Positions 12,631-27,600 of a DNA stretch of 64,000 nucleotides are shown in pieces. The first letter of the stretch is position 1. Each line of letters begins with the position of its first letter. The DNA is from Azorinus chamasolen. Its lineage: Eukaryota; Mollusca; Bivalvia; Cardiida; Solecurtidae. A program made the translations under genes and the position numbers. Below the pieces are notes generated by a model that was given only the letters and a program-made list of their open reading frames with translations, was not told the DNA's origin and made no database searches. Where the stretch lies: NCBI GenBank assembly GCA_963576725.1, contig OY755242.1, forward strand, positions 1,564,404 through 1,628,403. Reading direction: 5' to 3'.

Positions 12631-15600
12631 CTGCAGTTATATAGAACATGTACAGAGGAACCTTCAAATAGTAACACACTTAAACCTTTACTCCAGGAAT
12701 ATTCATGTAAGAAATAATAACATAATGAATATTAACACATTATCCCCTAGTGACACATTTTTGCACATTTATAAAAGTCACTTTATGAAACCATTGTGAT
12801 AAATAGAGCATTTGCTCCTATAGGAGCAAATGCTCTATTTATCACAATGGTTTCAAACTACAAAATTCTAAAAATTTTCCTTTCCTCTAGTTAATGCTCC
12901 TTTTCAGTAGATATATTCTAAGAGGTTGGGTCTAAAAATAGCCTAGGAGAGAATGAGTTAAAGGAATTTTCATGTAAGAAATAATAACATCATGAATATT
13001 AATCAGATGATTTTTTTTTATAATGAACACAGGAAATTATGGTTATGGCAGAAACTGTAGACTCAGCTTTATGTAATTCTACAAGCAAACAGGGTAGACC
13101 CTGATCAGACGTCCCCTATAGGAGCCATCTGGTCTGAGTCTACTCTGTTTGCAAAGGAATTAAAAGGTCTCATTATGGAGTAAAGGGAAGGGTTAACCCT
13201 TTACCTTATAGAGACACTCTCAGGGTCTGTTCTGCTTCTTTTTTACCACTACAGTTTCTGTAATGGTAAAAAATTCCTGTTTTCAAATGCCATTATAAAA
13301 ACTCATGTAATAAAGGGATATGTTAATAAAAATGGCTTGCATTTTTCGTTTGCATCAGGGTTTTACAGCTCTCTAATCCTTTCCCCATAGGCTAAATTTA
13401 GATCCAACCACTTTGAATAAATCTACCGAAAAGGAGCATTTAACTAGAGAAAAGGATTTTTTTTAGAATTTTGTAATTTGAAACCATTGTGATAAATAGA
13501 GCATTTGCTCCTATAGGAGCAAATGCTCTATTTACCAAAATGGTTTAACAAGTGAGTTTTGCAGAGGCGTCAAAAGGCGTCAATATGAGGGAATGGGTTA
13601 ACAGTATTTCAGTCATATAGCAATGTCCAGCTATTTACAGGTGGAGGAAGACCCTAGAGGTTTTCCAAGCACAGATCAAATAACATTGTTTTGTGTAGAG
13701 AAGAAAACTTTAAGTAGAACCACCAATGTATCACACACACCAGCTAGAAGGCTTCCTCATGTGAAAAATTCTGACAGGGATTTGATCTACAGCAGTGAGG
13801 GACTAAGTGATCATAACCACTCACCCACAAAGCACTTTTTTTCCTCGATTTGGATATTGAGAATGGTGGCTAGATACAATATAGTAAAAGCAAAAAAAAA
13901 AGTCTTAATTTACAAACAAGTTGATCTACAGGAAAGTCGCAAAAAAAAGTGACAAATTGGATTAATACATGGTTTTGTAGTATGGAATAAAAATTTATAC
14001 GATTCGCTGAAAATACCCTACAACACAGTCAAAATGTCATAAGTAAACAACTGAGCTTTCTGCCTAACAGTGCAATCACATTTAACCCGTTCACTCGTTA
14101 AAATGACTTTTGGCATATTTGCAAACAGAGAAGACCCAGATTAGACAGCTCCTACAGGAGCTGTCTGACCAGGCTCTGATTTATTTGTTTACTGAATAAT
14201 ATACATATAGATCTGATACTGAAGTTTCAAACAAATTCTTTATTATTATCAGGTGTATATAATTTTACTCATATTAAAAAATCAGTTCATGAATATTCAT
14301 GCAAAAGTAAATTTTTAAATTAATATAAATATTCATGAGAGAAAATGGTTGATGTTGAAAACCATGTAGCATTTCCATAAAGTTATCACATGATCTAGAG
14401 ATTGTAAATATGGGGGGGGGGGTGCATATTGTTTGACTGAGTTATCTCCCTTACACTGTCATTTTGGTACTGATTTAAATCGGTTGAATTCCTGGGGTAA
14501 AATTGGTTTTATTAACAAGAAGGACCATTTTGAGCATATTGGTGGGCATGTTTTTACTAACAATATGTATTAAATGACTTTGAAAGTGTCTTTCTGACTG
14601 AAATGGTTACAGTAACAACCATACATTAAAATACAGACTTTAAATTGTAACCACATCCAGGTTTGAAGTTCCATTTTGCCATAAAAGAAGGTGTGTATCA
14701 TCCTCCAGAACAAACATATTCCTGATACTTTGTTCTCTAGAGTCAGGTACGTATACATGTACATGTGTGTGCATTGCATTTATAGCAAAAGACGATAACT
14801 ACCTGCCATGTGAAAAAAACAGGTGAAAGGTATACCAAACATTGTCATCAACATGATTATATCAGGCACTTTATACCCAACAGTAATTAAAAATCAATAA
14901 TACATTATGTATCACAATTTTATTTTAGTCAACTTACCATCCTCTTTTAGAACTTGCTTAAAAACTTGTCTGAATGTTGGCTCTACTGTTCCCGCAGTAG
15001 CTGATACTTGCACACGAGACTTCACAACGTCCGCAGGGAATATAGCCACCCAGAGTGCCACACCTCCAATACCACCAGAAACAATCGTTCTAACGGCACC
15101 TAAAAATAATAATGATTCCCGATTTAATTTATAAACCCTTTATCTCATAGAGACCCCTTTGAGCCTTTGCAAACAGAGTAGATCTACATGAGATGACTCC
15201 TACAGGAGCCATCTGACCAGTGTCTGCCCTGTTTGCTTATGGGATTTCAGAAAAAAAACAAAAAAAACTTCAAAGGGGCCACTTTATGAATAAAAATAGA
15301 TGTCTTGAAAAGTAGGTAGTTGTTTAGGTCAGGATGAAAGTAATGCAGAAAACTTATGCAGGAGCCCTCTGCATAACTTTTACCCTGCATTAAGCTACCA
15401 TCTGCCTTGAAAGAGGTGGTCACATTTTGGGGGTTTAACTGTATATAGATTTGATTCTACAGTTTATGAAAAAGCCAAACATTCTGTTTTCATAATTATA
15501 TGGTTATAAACTTATACTAACAATCATTCATGATGTCATTATTTTTTATCCAGGAGGCAAAGATTAAACTAAGTGTGCATATTATATCAATTAGACATTT

Positions 15601-18600
15601 TCTTATAGTTACATTCCAGGGTTGATGCTTATAAAACTTTTTAGTTGAGTCTGAGTTCGTTCTAAAGCTTTTGATTGGTCAGATTTGAGTTCTCAAGCTT
15701 TTGATTGGTCAGATTTGAGCCAAAGGCTCAAATCTGACCAATCAAAAACTTGAGAACGAACTCAGACTCAACTAAAAGTTTTATAAGCATGGATACAGAT
15801 GAGATGCTGAGAAAATTGGAATCTAGTCTGACATGGTTTGCTTTAAACTAGTGCCTTAAATCTATGAAAGAAATAACAACATTATGAATATTAATCAGCT
15901 GAAGTTTTATAACAAACACAGGAGGATTTGGATATAGCAGAAATTGTAGAATCAGATTTAAATAACTTTGTAAATTATAAGCTAACAGAACAGACCCTGA
16001 TCAGACTGCATCTACATTAATTGTCTGAATTCTTTCTACTCTGTTCGCACATGGGTCAAAAGGTGTCTTTATCAGATAAAGGCCTAATGGGTAAGATAAA
16101 ATTAAAGAAAAATCTACAGTTTGCAGACAAAAGTCAATTAAACCCTTCGCTTGCTGAATTTTAAAATACATTTCTCCTTCTTTACCCATGCCCTGTTATA
16201 TAATTACATATATCTTCACTGTGTACACCTATTTCTCTGTGCAATCACTGCTGCGGAGTGCACTGGTTGCACAATCAATTTGTAAATAGTGCAGACCCTG
16301 ATGAGACAGCTCCTGCAGGAGCTGTCTCATCTGGGTCTTCACTATTTACAGGTAGGTATAATGACACGAATATAGCAAGTGAAGGGTTAATAGGATTAAC
16401 TACTGTATGAAATAATTACTTCAGGAATATTAATCAGCTGTATTTCTAATGGCGCCATGAACACAGGATTGGGGGTGTTACGATGGCAGAAACTGTCTGC
16501 TCTGAGGTAAAGGCATAACATAGGTGATATAATCAAGTAAAACGTCAATCCTTTACCTCAAAGATGTACCGTTTTTATGCCTTCGGCAAATAAAGAAGAT
16601 CAGTGCCCCTACAGAAGTCCTACTGTTTTCTTTAAAATATGAAGTAATATCTAGATCTGATTCTACAAATTGCCTCAAGGTCAAAATCCCCCTGTTTATA
16701 ATGCCACTACACAAATTCAGCCAATTAATACCAGTCTTCATGCAGTCATTATTTCTTACATTAATATTCATTAGGTAAAGTGATAATGCAGGTTAACACA
16801 TTATCCCCTAGTGACGCATTTTTGCGCCTCTATAAAATTCACATTATGAAACCATTGTGATAAATAGAGCATTTGCTCCTATAGGAGCAAATGCTCTATT
16901 TATCACAATAGTTTCAAACTACAAAATCATATTTTTTTTCCTTTCTTCTAGTTAATGCTCCTTTTCGGTAGATACAATCAAAGAGGTTGGGTCTAAGAAT
17001 AGCCTAGGAGATAATGAGTTAATCGTTCAAAGAGGGATACTATTCTTTTCAATATGACACTTGCTAGTTAACCCTTTACTCCATATATATGCCTTCAAAA
17101 ATTAACCCTTTCCTCCATAAATATGCCTATATACGCCCTTGCAAACAGAGTAGACCCAGATCACACAGTTCTTATAGGAGCAGTTTGATAAGGGTCTGCT
17201 CTGTTGGCTAGTGATATGATACAGATATGATTCTACAAGTTCTGCTTTGGCAAAAATTACATGTGTTAGTATGTTTAAAATATTAACTCATTACCTCCTA
17301 GACTATTTTAAGACCCAACCTCTTTGAAATAATCTAACAAAAAGGAACATTAACTATAGAAAAGGAGAATTTCAGAATTGTGTACTTTTGAAACCATTAT
17401 GATAAACAAAGCATTTTAGTCCCATGGAGCGAATTTTAACCCTTTCCCTTATATTGACGACTTTTGACGATTCTGTAAAAGTCACTTTGTGAAACCATTG
17501 TGATAAAATAGAGCATTTGCTCCTATAGGAGCAAATGCTCTATTTATCACAATGGTTTCAAACTACAAAATTCTAAAATTTTCCTTTTCCCTTATTAATG
17601 CTCCTTTTCGGTAGATTGATTTAAAGAGGTTGTATCTAAAAATAGCCTATGAGGTAATGGGTTAACAGATGTGCAAAAAAAACATCAGTAGGAGAGAATG
17701 GGTTAATGTACATGTATTTAATATTCATAATGTCATTATATCTAACATAAATATTCATGGAGTAAAGGGTTGAGGATTTGAAAAGTTTGTCAAGCAAGAT
17801 TAATTCTAAGTGTAAATAGCTAAAACAATAACTGTTTACTTCATATACAGTAACAAGAGTGTTCAGAGGAACACATGTGTCACCTGCTCGCAACTGACAC
17901 AAAAACTGCTAATATGCTAGAGTGCGAAAATCAGAACAAAGGGGAATAACTAAAAAAGTATTGCATGCAGAGTGATGGACCTTAGTTACATCAATGGTCC
18001 TCAATAAGAGGGAAGACAGTTCAAGACACATGTGAACTATGAAAGCTCTATAATGATTAGTTTAGAAATAACAGCCAAAAAAAGAAAGTGTGACGGACAG
18101 ACAGCCAGACAGACGGACAGACAGAAAGATAGACGACGGAAAAGTGATCCCTAAGTGACACACTGCCTCTTGGCAGGTGACACAAAAACTACGAAATTTT
18201 TATAATGAAGATTTTATGTCTTTGTAGGCAGATGGCTGTTTAATGCAGGTTGAAAGTCATGCAGAAAGCTCCTAGATCAATAATGGTACGTATTAGAGAG
18301 TGTTCGAATAATCGAGTTTTCACTGTATATGCCCCTTACTACTTTGCAAATAAGGGTGAAACGGTATCTTACGGTACACGTGTACCGCGGTTTTTTCACT
18401 TACGGTTCGGTTTTCGGTATTTATTTCCACTTTACGGTACGTACCGAACATTTCGTAATGTCAAGGGACGAATCTGCCGTAATAATACAAAAGCCGTTCT
18501 CTGATTGGTTCATTCTATAAATATTATCCAATTAGATTACGCGTTAAGTACATTACACATAGTTCACATGCATGGCTTCTCCGGAGGGAAACGAAAGTGC

Positions 18601-21600
18601 ATATTTCAATTTGGGAACAGTTTGAAACTGTTCCCAAATTGAAAGATGCACCAACAAGCTACTGGTCGAAAGTTTGGAAGTCTTTTGACTTTCGGGAAGG
18701 CCAGTCTGAGAGCAGAATGGCAACATGTCATGTAAGCGTTGTTTCGCGGACTTGCCGTATAAAGCATGTTGAAGGCAAACTGACTGTTGTAGAAATTACT
18801 GATGATAGACAAGCGAGTTATTGTTATTAATCCTTAATGTGCTGGGTATTATTATATAATAGACTTAAACTCTGCTCTGAGATGTTCAATCATTGTCCAT
18901 TGAAAACTGTGTGGACTAAGATAAGCTATCAAGTACACTTGACTGTTTATAATTTTAAGAGAATAATCATCATCTTTTTTAGCTGTGGCAGTTACTGATT
19001 CTAGTAAAACAAATTAATTCAAAAGGGTTTTTTTCTAGGTAAGCTTCAAAATTATGTTTACAAGATAAAAATTTGTGTACCGAAAATGTACCGAACCGTG
19101 GCTCATGTACCGTGTACCGAACCGAACCATGGGGGTAGTGTACCGTTTCACCCCTATTTGCAAATAGTAAACCTGATCAGCCGCAGCCATCTGATCAGGG
19201 TCTGCTCTATTTGCTTATGGAACAATACAGATCTAATTATACAATTTCAGTCATGACAACATGTTCTGATGTTAATTAATATTGATGAAATCATTATTCT
19301 TACACGAATATTCATTATAAAGTAAATGGCTGAGCTTACCAATATCATCTTTTGTCTTTCCGGGTGGTGTAAACATTTGTCTTGAGATTTCATATCCTCC
19401 AAAGAAGAAAACATAGCCCGGCATTTCACGCGCAAATGTTGCACTCAGGCCTTTGAACAATCCTCGCACACCCTCTGCTTTCAGAATTTCTTTCGTTAAA
19501 CCAAATGGACCACTGAAAATAATATAATTCAGAGCTACAGATAAAAGTTCACTTTGTATTCATATTCAGATACTAAATTCGTCATCTCTCAACTTGCCCT
19601 ATGTTGTGACCGCTCTTTAGAATCACATGACCTCCAATGATCTGATTCTTAAGAGTGTTCACATCTTCACCACATGGGGCTTGGTGGAGAAATAAATAAG
19701 GAGCTATTCTTTTAACCCTTTCCTTCATATACACGTGTTTTCATGTACAGTAGATCCCCTCTAATGCGACCACTTGATGAATAAACATGGGTGTCTTAAT
19801 AAGCAGGTGGTTGCTTAATGCAGAACAAAAGAAGGAGCTTTCTGCAAAACTTATGCCCCACATTAAGCAACCACCTGCATCTAGCACATAGAATTATACC
19901 TCTTTTAGGTGGTTGCATTAGCGGGGTTTTACTGTATTTGCAAACAGAGTAGACCCAGATCAGACCACTCCTACAGGATCAGTCTGATCTGGGTCTGCTC
20001 TGTTTGCTAATGGAATTTGTAGACCTGTTTCTTTACTTTCTACCTTTCATATTTCCTTGAAACTTTTTTCCATGAATGTTCAGTAGGTATTCAAATTTGG
20101 AGTAAATGTAGATCAGGGAAAGGGTTTAATAAAATGTTTTAATTTATGCGTCTTATCCATTCCTCTGATAGATAGTTTACACACTACAGTAACTACCCTA
20201 CCTATAAGGAGCAGTTTATACACTACAGTAACTACCCTACCTATAAGGAGCAGTTTACATACTACAGTAACTATCCTACCTATAAGGAGCAGTTTATACA
20301 GTACAGTAACTACCCTACCTATAAGGAGCAGTTTACATACTACAGTAACTACCCTACCTATAAGGAGCAGTTTATACACTACAGTAACTACCCTACCTAT
20401 AAGGAGCAGTTTATACACTACAGTAACTACCCTACCTATAAGGAGCAGTTTACATACTACAGTAACTATCCTACCTATAAGGAGCAGTTTATACACTACA
20501 GTAACTACCCTACCTATAAGGAGCAGTTTACATACTACAGTAACTACCCTACCTATAAGGAGCAGTTTATACACTACAGTAACTACCCTACCTATAAGGA
20601 GCAGTTTATACACTACAGTAACTACCCTACCTATAAGGAGCAGTTTATACACTACAGTAACTACCCTACCTATAAGGCGCAATTTACATACTACAGTAAC
20701 AGTTACACACTACAGTAACTACCCTACCTATAAGGAGCAGTTTACACACTACAGTAACTACCCTACCTATAAGGAGCAGTTTACACACTACATTAACTAC
20801 CCTACCTATAAGGAGCAGTTTATACACTACAGTAACTACCCTACCTATAAGAAGCAGTTTGATCTGACATGCAGTCAGTGAGTCAAACCGTTTGATACCC
20901 AATGAGTCTGATCAGACAGCTAATAGAGAATCGGCCTGAATTGTGCCTACTAGGTTTGTAATCGCTTAAAAATGTGGAATAATAAAATACATGGTAAACA
21001 GTAACTTGCGTCTCCTTTTCTGTTTGTTTGTGGTTTAATATAGATCTGTTTCTACAGATTCTGTCTGAGCTAAAATGTCCTGTGTTCATTTGTCATCTAA
21101 AATTAATCTAATTATTATTAATGATGTCATTATTTCTTATATGAATATTCAACAGGTAAAGGTTTAACCCTTTCCTCCATAAAAATATTTCTGTAAAAAT
21201 CACCTGTTGAAACCATTTGTGATAAATAGAGCATTTGCTCCTATAGGAGCAATTGCTCTATTTATCACAATGGTTTCAAACAACAAAATTCTAAAATGTT
21301 CTTTTTCTCTAGTTAATGTTCCTTGTTTGTTGATTTATTCAAAGTGGTTGGATCTAAAAAAAGGCCTATGAGGGAATGGGTTAAATAAGACCACTAGAGT
21401 GTTAAAAGGTTTGATCCTGGGTTAATCAGAAGAAACCCCCAATAATTATGAGCATTACCCCTTTAACTTGTTGATGATAGGCCTTTTAAGATCTTTGTAA
21501 ACAAAGTAGAACCTAGATCAGCAGGCTCCTGTAGGGACCATTCTGTTTGCTTGTGGAACTATATAGATCTTACTTCATGGTGTTTACCTGGGCCAAAACC

Positions 21601-24600
21601 TTTTTTGTACATATGCCATTATAAATATGACACTAATTAATATTCATACATTCATTATTTCTTACATGAATATTCATAGAGTAAAGGATTAAAATGGACA
21701 GCACTGTACTTTTGTAGACAACAATCTTACATCTTAAGTCTCTCCATTCCTCCTTCGAGCTTGCCCTGTGTTGCCATTTCTCTCATGGCTTGAAGACGAC
21801 ATTTTACAAGTTCTGTCGGGCAAAGTGTGAAGGATGAAAAGAACGCTGCTGCTCCACCAGCCATAGCGTTTTCAAGAGGATTCAAGTTAGATACATTGTC
21901 TTTTCTAACAGTGAAGGCTATAAGCTTTTGGCACAAACCATAAAACATAAACAATACAGAGTTTTCAGCAACTTGTGCAGCTAGAGCCGGGATCGTTCCT
22001 GCATAAAGTCCTCTTGCAATTCCATCTTGCTTGTAGGTTTTCATGAAACAGTCAAAAGCATTCTTGTACAGATCTGGAAAAGTCTGCATTTTCACTTTGA
22101 CTGTGTCTAATGACTGACCAACATACACAGAAGCCACACCACCTGTAAAATACAAAAATATACATCTGGATAATTGAATTGGGGATCTTTTTGTTGCAAC
22201 AGGGTAGATCTGAATGATCCTACAGAGCTACAGATAAAGGTGTGTACCCCAATGCTAAAGTTGTCATTTCTCAAACCCTATACTCAAGGAGATGGTTCTA
22301 AAGAGTAGTCATAGTATAGGGTTTATATACTATATATACCTATACTACCATAGTCACAGTATAGGGTTTGGTGGAGAAATAAAGGAGCTAATCTTGAAAA
22401 TGTTCAAATTTACACACTGTGTGAGACGGTATACAATTATTTAGGTAACTGCCAATGATTTTACATGAAATGCAATAAAGTGAAAGTCTCTACTTGCAAC
22501 GTGTTTTAAAAATGCCTAAAAATAAAATAGATCGTTTGTTTAAATGCTGAAAAGAAGCATATCACAAGAAAATCAGTCGAATAAACGCAGAAGAAGACAA
22601 AACTCTCATTTGTTTGATATCGAAGACCAGATGTATTCGGCACTGTAATAGTATTTATTCAGCTCGTGTTTTAGTTATGTTTACTGTTCGACAAAGGCCA
22701 CTAGGATTTTGTTGTTTAAAAATTATTGGTATCAATGAAAACGGTTTATTTTGTATCACAGGGGCATTTTTCCATATATCACAGGGGCATTTTTCGATAT
22801 AAGTTCAAATTGACAAGCTTTATAATAATGAATGAGCATAACAAATACCAAGGTTTATACTTATGAAAATATGCGTTCATTGTAGGGACTTCCTCTTTAA
22901 CTGTAAAAAAGCAATGGAAAAATTTGCGAGGACATGCATGGTTTTCAACCAGTTCATGAGACTCAGAAAACCATATCTACCCTAAATTTAGAACATCAAA
23001 ACTCCTCCCTGGCATGCCATGTCCCTGATGCAAATAAGTTTTACATCAGGGCACAAGAACATTATTATTGAACTACTTCTGAACTCATTACTTGAAAATG
23101 ACACTTTTCTGATGATTTTTCAAACAGAGTAGGCCCAAATTGGACGGCTCTTGTATGAGCCATCTGATCAAGATCTGCTCCGTTTGTTATAATGGAAATA
23201 AAAAGATCTGATTCTACATTTTCTGAACAGACAAAATAAATACAGTGAAACCCTGCTAATGCGACCACTTAATAAACAGCCACTGATGTCGTCTAAAGCA
23301 GGTGGTTGCTTAATGCAGGACGTAAGTTATGCAGAAAGCTCCTATAGGAGCTTTCTGCATAACTTATTATTATTATTATACCATATTTATATAGCACTCT
23401 TTTCATATCTAAATACGTTCAAAAGTGCTTTACAATTAAAACATTTATACATACTAAAGCAGAAATTAAAGAAAATATAAGATATGCAATAGAAATAAAA
23501 ACATAATAAACAAAACAAAAACATTTACAGTGTATTTCTAAGGTATAAAAAGAACATAGCATAACTCAAAATTTAAAATCCATATGCCTAGTAAGGTATA
23601 ATACAATTATGATAAGAGAATAAAGCAATGTTGATGGCATACCATTTCTATAGTTAAAACATGCAACCGCTGTTTGGGCTTAAAGTACATATCAGCCCCC
23701 ATAATACTTTAAAAAGGAACGATTTTACGAGATCTTTTAAAAGATTCAGGTGTAGCTGAATTAAAACATGTAACAGCTATTTGGATTTAAAATATACATC
23801 AGCCACCATATATCTTTAAAAAGAAATGAGTTTTAAGATTTCTTTTAAAACACTCAAGTGAAGCTGACTTCCGTATTCCCACCGGTAGTTCATTCCACAA
23901 TTTAGGAGCCGCCTTTGCAAAGCTACGATCACCATAGGTAACTGTACGGGATCTTGGTATCACGAGGGCCATAAAGTCAATTTTTTTTATCTTAAATCAC
24001 GCTGTGGTTTATATATCTTTAACATGTTTGTGATGTAACTTGGAGATTTGTCATTCAATGCTTTATAGGTGTGAGTCAAAAGTTTAAAGTCAATCCGGTG
24101 TTCCACTGGGAGCCAGTGAAGTTCCTTTAACACTGGTGTTATGTGGTCAAAACGAGATGTCCTGGTAATGATACGAGCTGCAACATTTTGGACAGTCTGC
24201 AGTTTGTTCAAAGTTGTCTTTGGTAAACCACAAAGCAGGGAGTTACAATAGTCGAGTCTGGATGTAACAAGAGAATTTACTAGGGTTTTCGTAGCATCAA
24301 TGGTAAGATATTTTCTGATATGGCCTATTTGTCGTAGCTGGGCATAACAAGACCTACAAACAGAATTCACCTGTTGTTCCATGTTCATGTTGGAATCGAG
24401 GAATGCTCCTAAATTTCGAACCCACGTTGATGGTTTTATCTCAGCATGTTCAACTTTGATTTCTATGTTTGATACACGTTCTGCATTACGTTTGGAGTTA
24501 AACAGTATAAGTTCTGTTTTATCTGCATTTAGTTTTAGCATATTTTGGTGCATCTAGGAGACAACATCGTTTAGACAGGCTTCCACTCGCCTTATAACTT

Positions 24601-27600
24601 CCATTTGTGTAGTAGTGTCGATGGGTTCAAATGATATATATAGCTGTGAGTCGTCTGCATAAAAATGATGATTAAGTCCATGGTTTCTACAAATTGCGCC
24701 TATAGGTTTTGTATACATAATATAGTTTTTTGGCCCTAACACTGATCCCTGTGGTATACTGTATTTCATGAGGACTGGCTCAGAGAGTTCTTTGTCAATG
24801 CACACAGTTTGATAGCGATCGGTGAGATAGGATGTCATCCATGCAAGCGGTGTACCACCTATTCCAAAGTCATGTTCTAGACGTTCAAGCAGTGTGCTGT
24901 GATCAATAGTGTCGAATGCAGCGGAGAGGTCCAGTAACACGAGGACAGTAACCTTGTTTTGGTCTAGTGACTCTAGAATATCGCTTTGGACCTTGAGTAG
25001 AGCAGTTTCAGTTGAGTGAAACTTTCTATATGCCGATTGATGTTCCTCATGAAGATTGTTTATTGACAAGTGTTGTTCAACACGTTTATCCACCACCTTT
25101 CGTCCTGCATTAAGCTACCACCTGCCTCTGCCACCCAGAATTATGCCCGTTTTTGGTGGTCGCATTAGCGGGGTTTTACTGTACATTGCATAATGTTCAT
25201 ATATCATTATAACAATTCTGCTGATACATATTCATGAAGTCATTATTTCTCACATGTATATTTAATCAGGAAAAGGGTTAATACTTTGACCAGCCTAAGT
25301 TATGGTTGTTGCTAAAATTCTCAACATATATTTTTTTCCATTTCTGCACTGGTGAGAGCACAGCTGGTCTGTATCTACAGTGTAGGACCCAAGTACACAG
25401 TTCTGCATTGCAGGACCCAAGTACACAGCTCTACAGTGCAGGACCCATGTACACATCTCTACAGTGTAGGACCCATGTACACAGCTCTACAGTGCAGGAC
25501 CCATGTACACAGCTCTACAGTGCAGGACCCAAGTACACAGCTCTACAGTGCAGGACCCATGTACACATCTCTACAGTGTAGGACCCATGTACACAGCTCT
25601 ACAGTGCAGGACCCATGTACACAGCTCTGCAGTGCAGGACCCATGTACACATCTCTACAGTGTAGGACCCATGTACACAGCTCTACAGTGTAGGACCCAA
25701 GTACACAGCTCTACAGTGCAGGACCCATGTACACATCTCTACAGTGTAGGACCCATGTACACAGCTCTACAGTGTAGGACCCATGTACACAGCTCTACAG
25801 TGTAGGACCCAAGTACACAGCTCTACAGTGCAGGACCCATGTACACATCTCTACAGTACAGGACCCATGTACACAGCTCTACAGTACTGGACCCATGTAC
25901 ACAGCTCTACAGTACAGGACCCATGTACACAGCTCTACAGTACAGGACCCATGTACACAGCTCTACAGTGTAGGACCCATGTACACAGCTCTACAGTGCA
26001 GGACCCATGTACACAGCTCTACAGTGCAGGACCCATGTACACAGCTCTACAGTGCAGGACCCAAGTACACAGCTCTACAGTGCAGGACCCATGTACACAG
26101 CTCTACATTGCAGGACCCAAGTACACAGCTCTACAGTGCAGGACCCATGTACACAGCTCTACATTGCAGGACCCAAGTACACAGCTCTACAGTGCAGGAG
26201 TCAGCAGGACCCATGTACACAGCTCTACAGTGCAGGACTCATGTACACAGCTCTACAGTGCATGACCCAAGTACACAGCTCTACAGTGAAGGACCCAGGT
26301 ACACAGCTCTACAGTGCAGGACCCAAGTACACAGCTCTACAGTGAAGGACCCAACTACACAGCTCTACAGTGAAGGACCCAGGTACACAGCTCTACAGTG
26401 CAGGACCCACGTACACAGCTCTACAGTGTACCCAAGTACACAGCTCTACAGCGCAGGACCAAAGTATACAGCTCTACAATGCAAGACCCAAGTACACAGC
26501 TCTACAGTACAGGACCCATGTACACAGCTCTACAGTGCAGGACCCAAGTATACAGCTCTACAGTGCTGGACCCATGTACACAGCTCTACCGTACAGGACC
26601 CATGTACACAGCTCTACAGTGCAGGACCCAAGTATACAGCTCTACAGTACAGGACCCATGTACACAGCTCTACAGTGCAGGACCCAAGTATACAGCTCTA
26701 CAGTACAGGACCCATGTACACAGCTCTACAGTACAGGACCCATGTACACAGCTCTACAGTGCAGGACCCAAGTATACAGCTCTACAGTACAGGACCCATG
26801 TACACAGCTCTACAGTGCAGGAACCACGTACACAGCTCTACAGTACAGGACCCATGTACACAGCTCTACAGTACAGGACCCAAGTACACAGCTCTACAGT
26901 GCAGCACCCAAGTATACAGCTTTACAGTACAGGACCCATGTATACAGCTCTACAGTGCAGGACTCATGTACACAGCTCTACAGTACAGGACCCATGTACA
27001 CAGCTCTACAGTACAGGACCCAAGTACACAGCTCTACAGCGCAGGACCCAAGTATACAGCTCTACAATGCAAGACCCAAGTACACAGCTCTACAGTACAG
27101 GACCCATGTACACAGCTCTACAGTGCAGGACCCAAGTATACAGCTCTACAGTGCTGGACCCATGTACACAGCTCTACAGTACAGGACCCATGTACACAGC
27201 TCTACAGTGCAGGACCCAAGTATACAGCTCTACAGTACAGGACCCATGTACACAGTTCTACAGTGCAGGACCCAAGTATACAGCTTTACAGTACAGGACC
27301 CATGTATACAGCTCTACAGTGCAGGACCCATGTACACAGCTCTACAGTACAGGACCCAAGTACACAGCTCTACAGCACAGGACCCAATTATACAGCTCTA
27401 CAATGCAAGACCCAAGTACACAGCTCTACAGTACAGGACCCATGTACACAGCTCTACAGTGCAGGACCCAAGTATACAGCTCTACAGTGCTGGACCCATG
27501 TACACAGCTCTACAGTACAGGACCCATGTACACAGCTCTACAGTGCAGGACCCAAGTATACAGCTCTACAGTACAGGACCCATGTACACAGCTCTACAGT

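Larger units (their letters stand above)
23243..25181. mobile_element. Tigger/pogo-like MITE, copy 3, split by a LINE
   Basis: Left end CAGTGAAACCCTGCTAATGC (TA at 23241), right end GCATTAGCGGGGTTTTACTG (TA at 25182). The MITE palindrome around GAAAGCTCCTATAGGAGC is intact, then broken at GCATAACTT and resumed at TTTCGTCCTGCATTAAG after 1.7 kb of LINE. Confidence 0.82.

Noticed and set aside
18060..18130. Possible regulatory (GACGGACA)n element
   Set aside because: It is the microsatellite part of a dispersed AACAAGAG repeat, also seen in other copies.
20113..20902. 189-codon open frame repeating [13 protein letters not shown]
   Set aside because: Translation of the 39-bp minisatellite (13 codons per unit) lying within an SLC25A15 intron.
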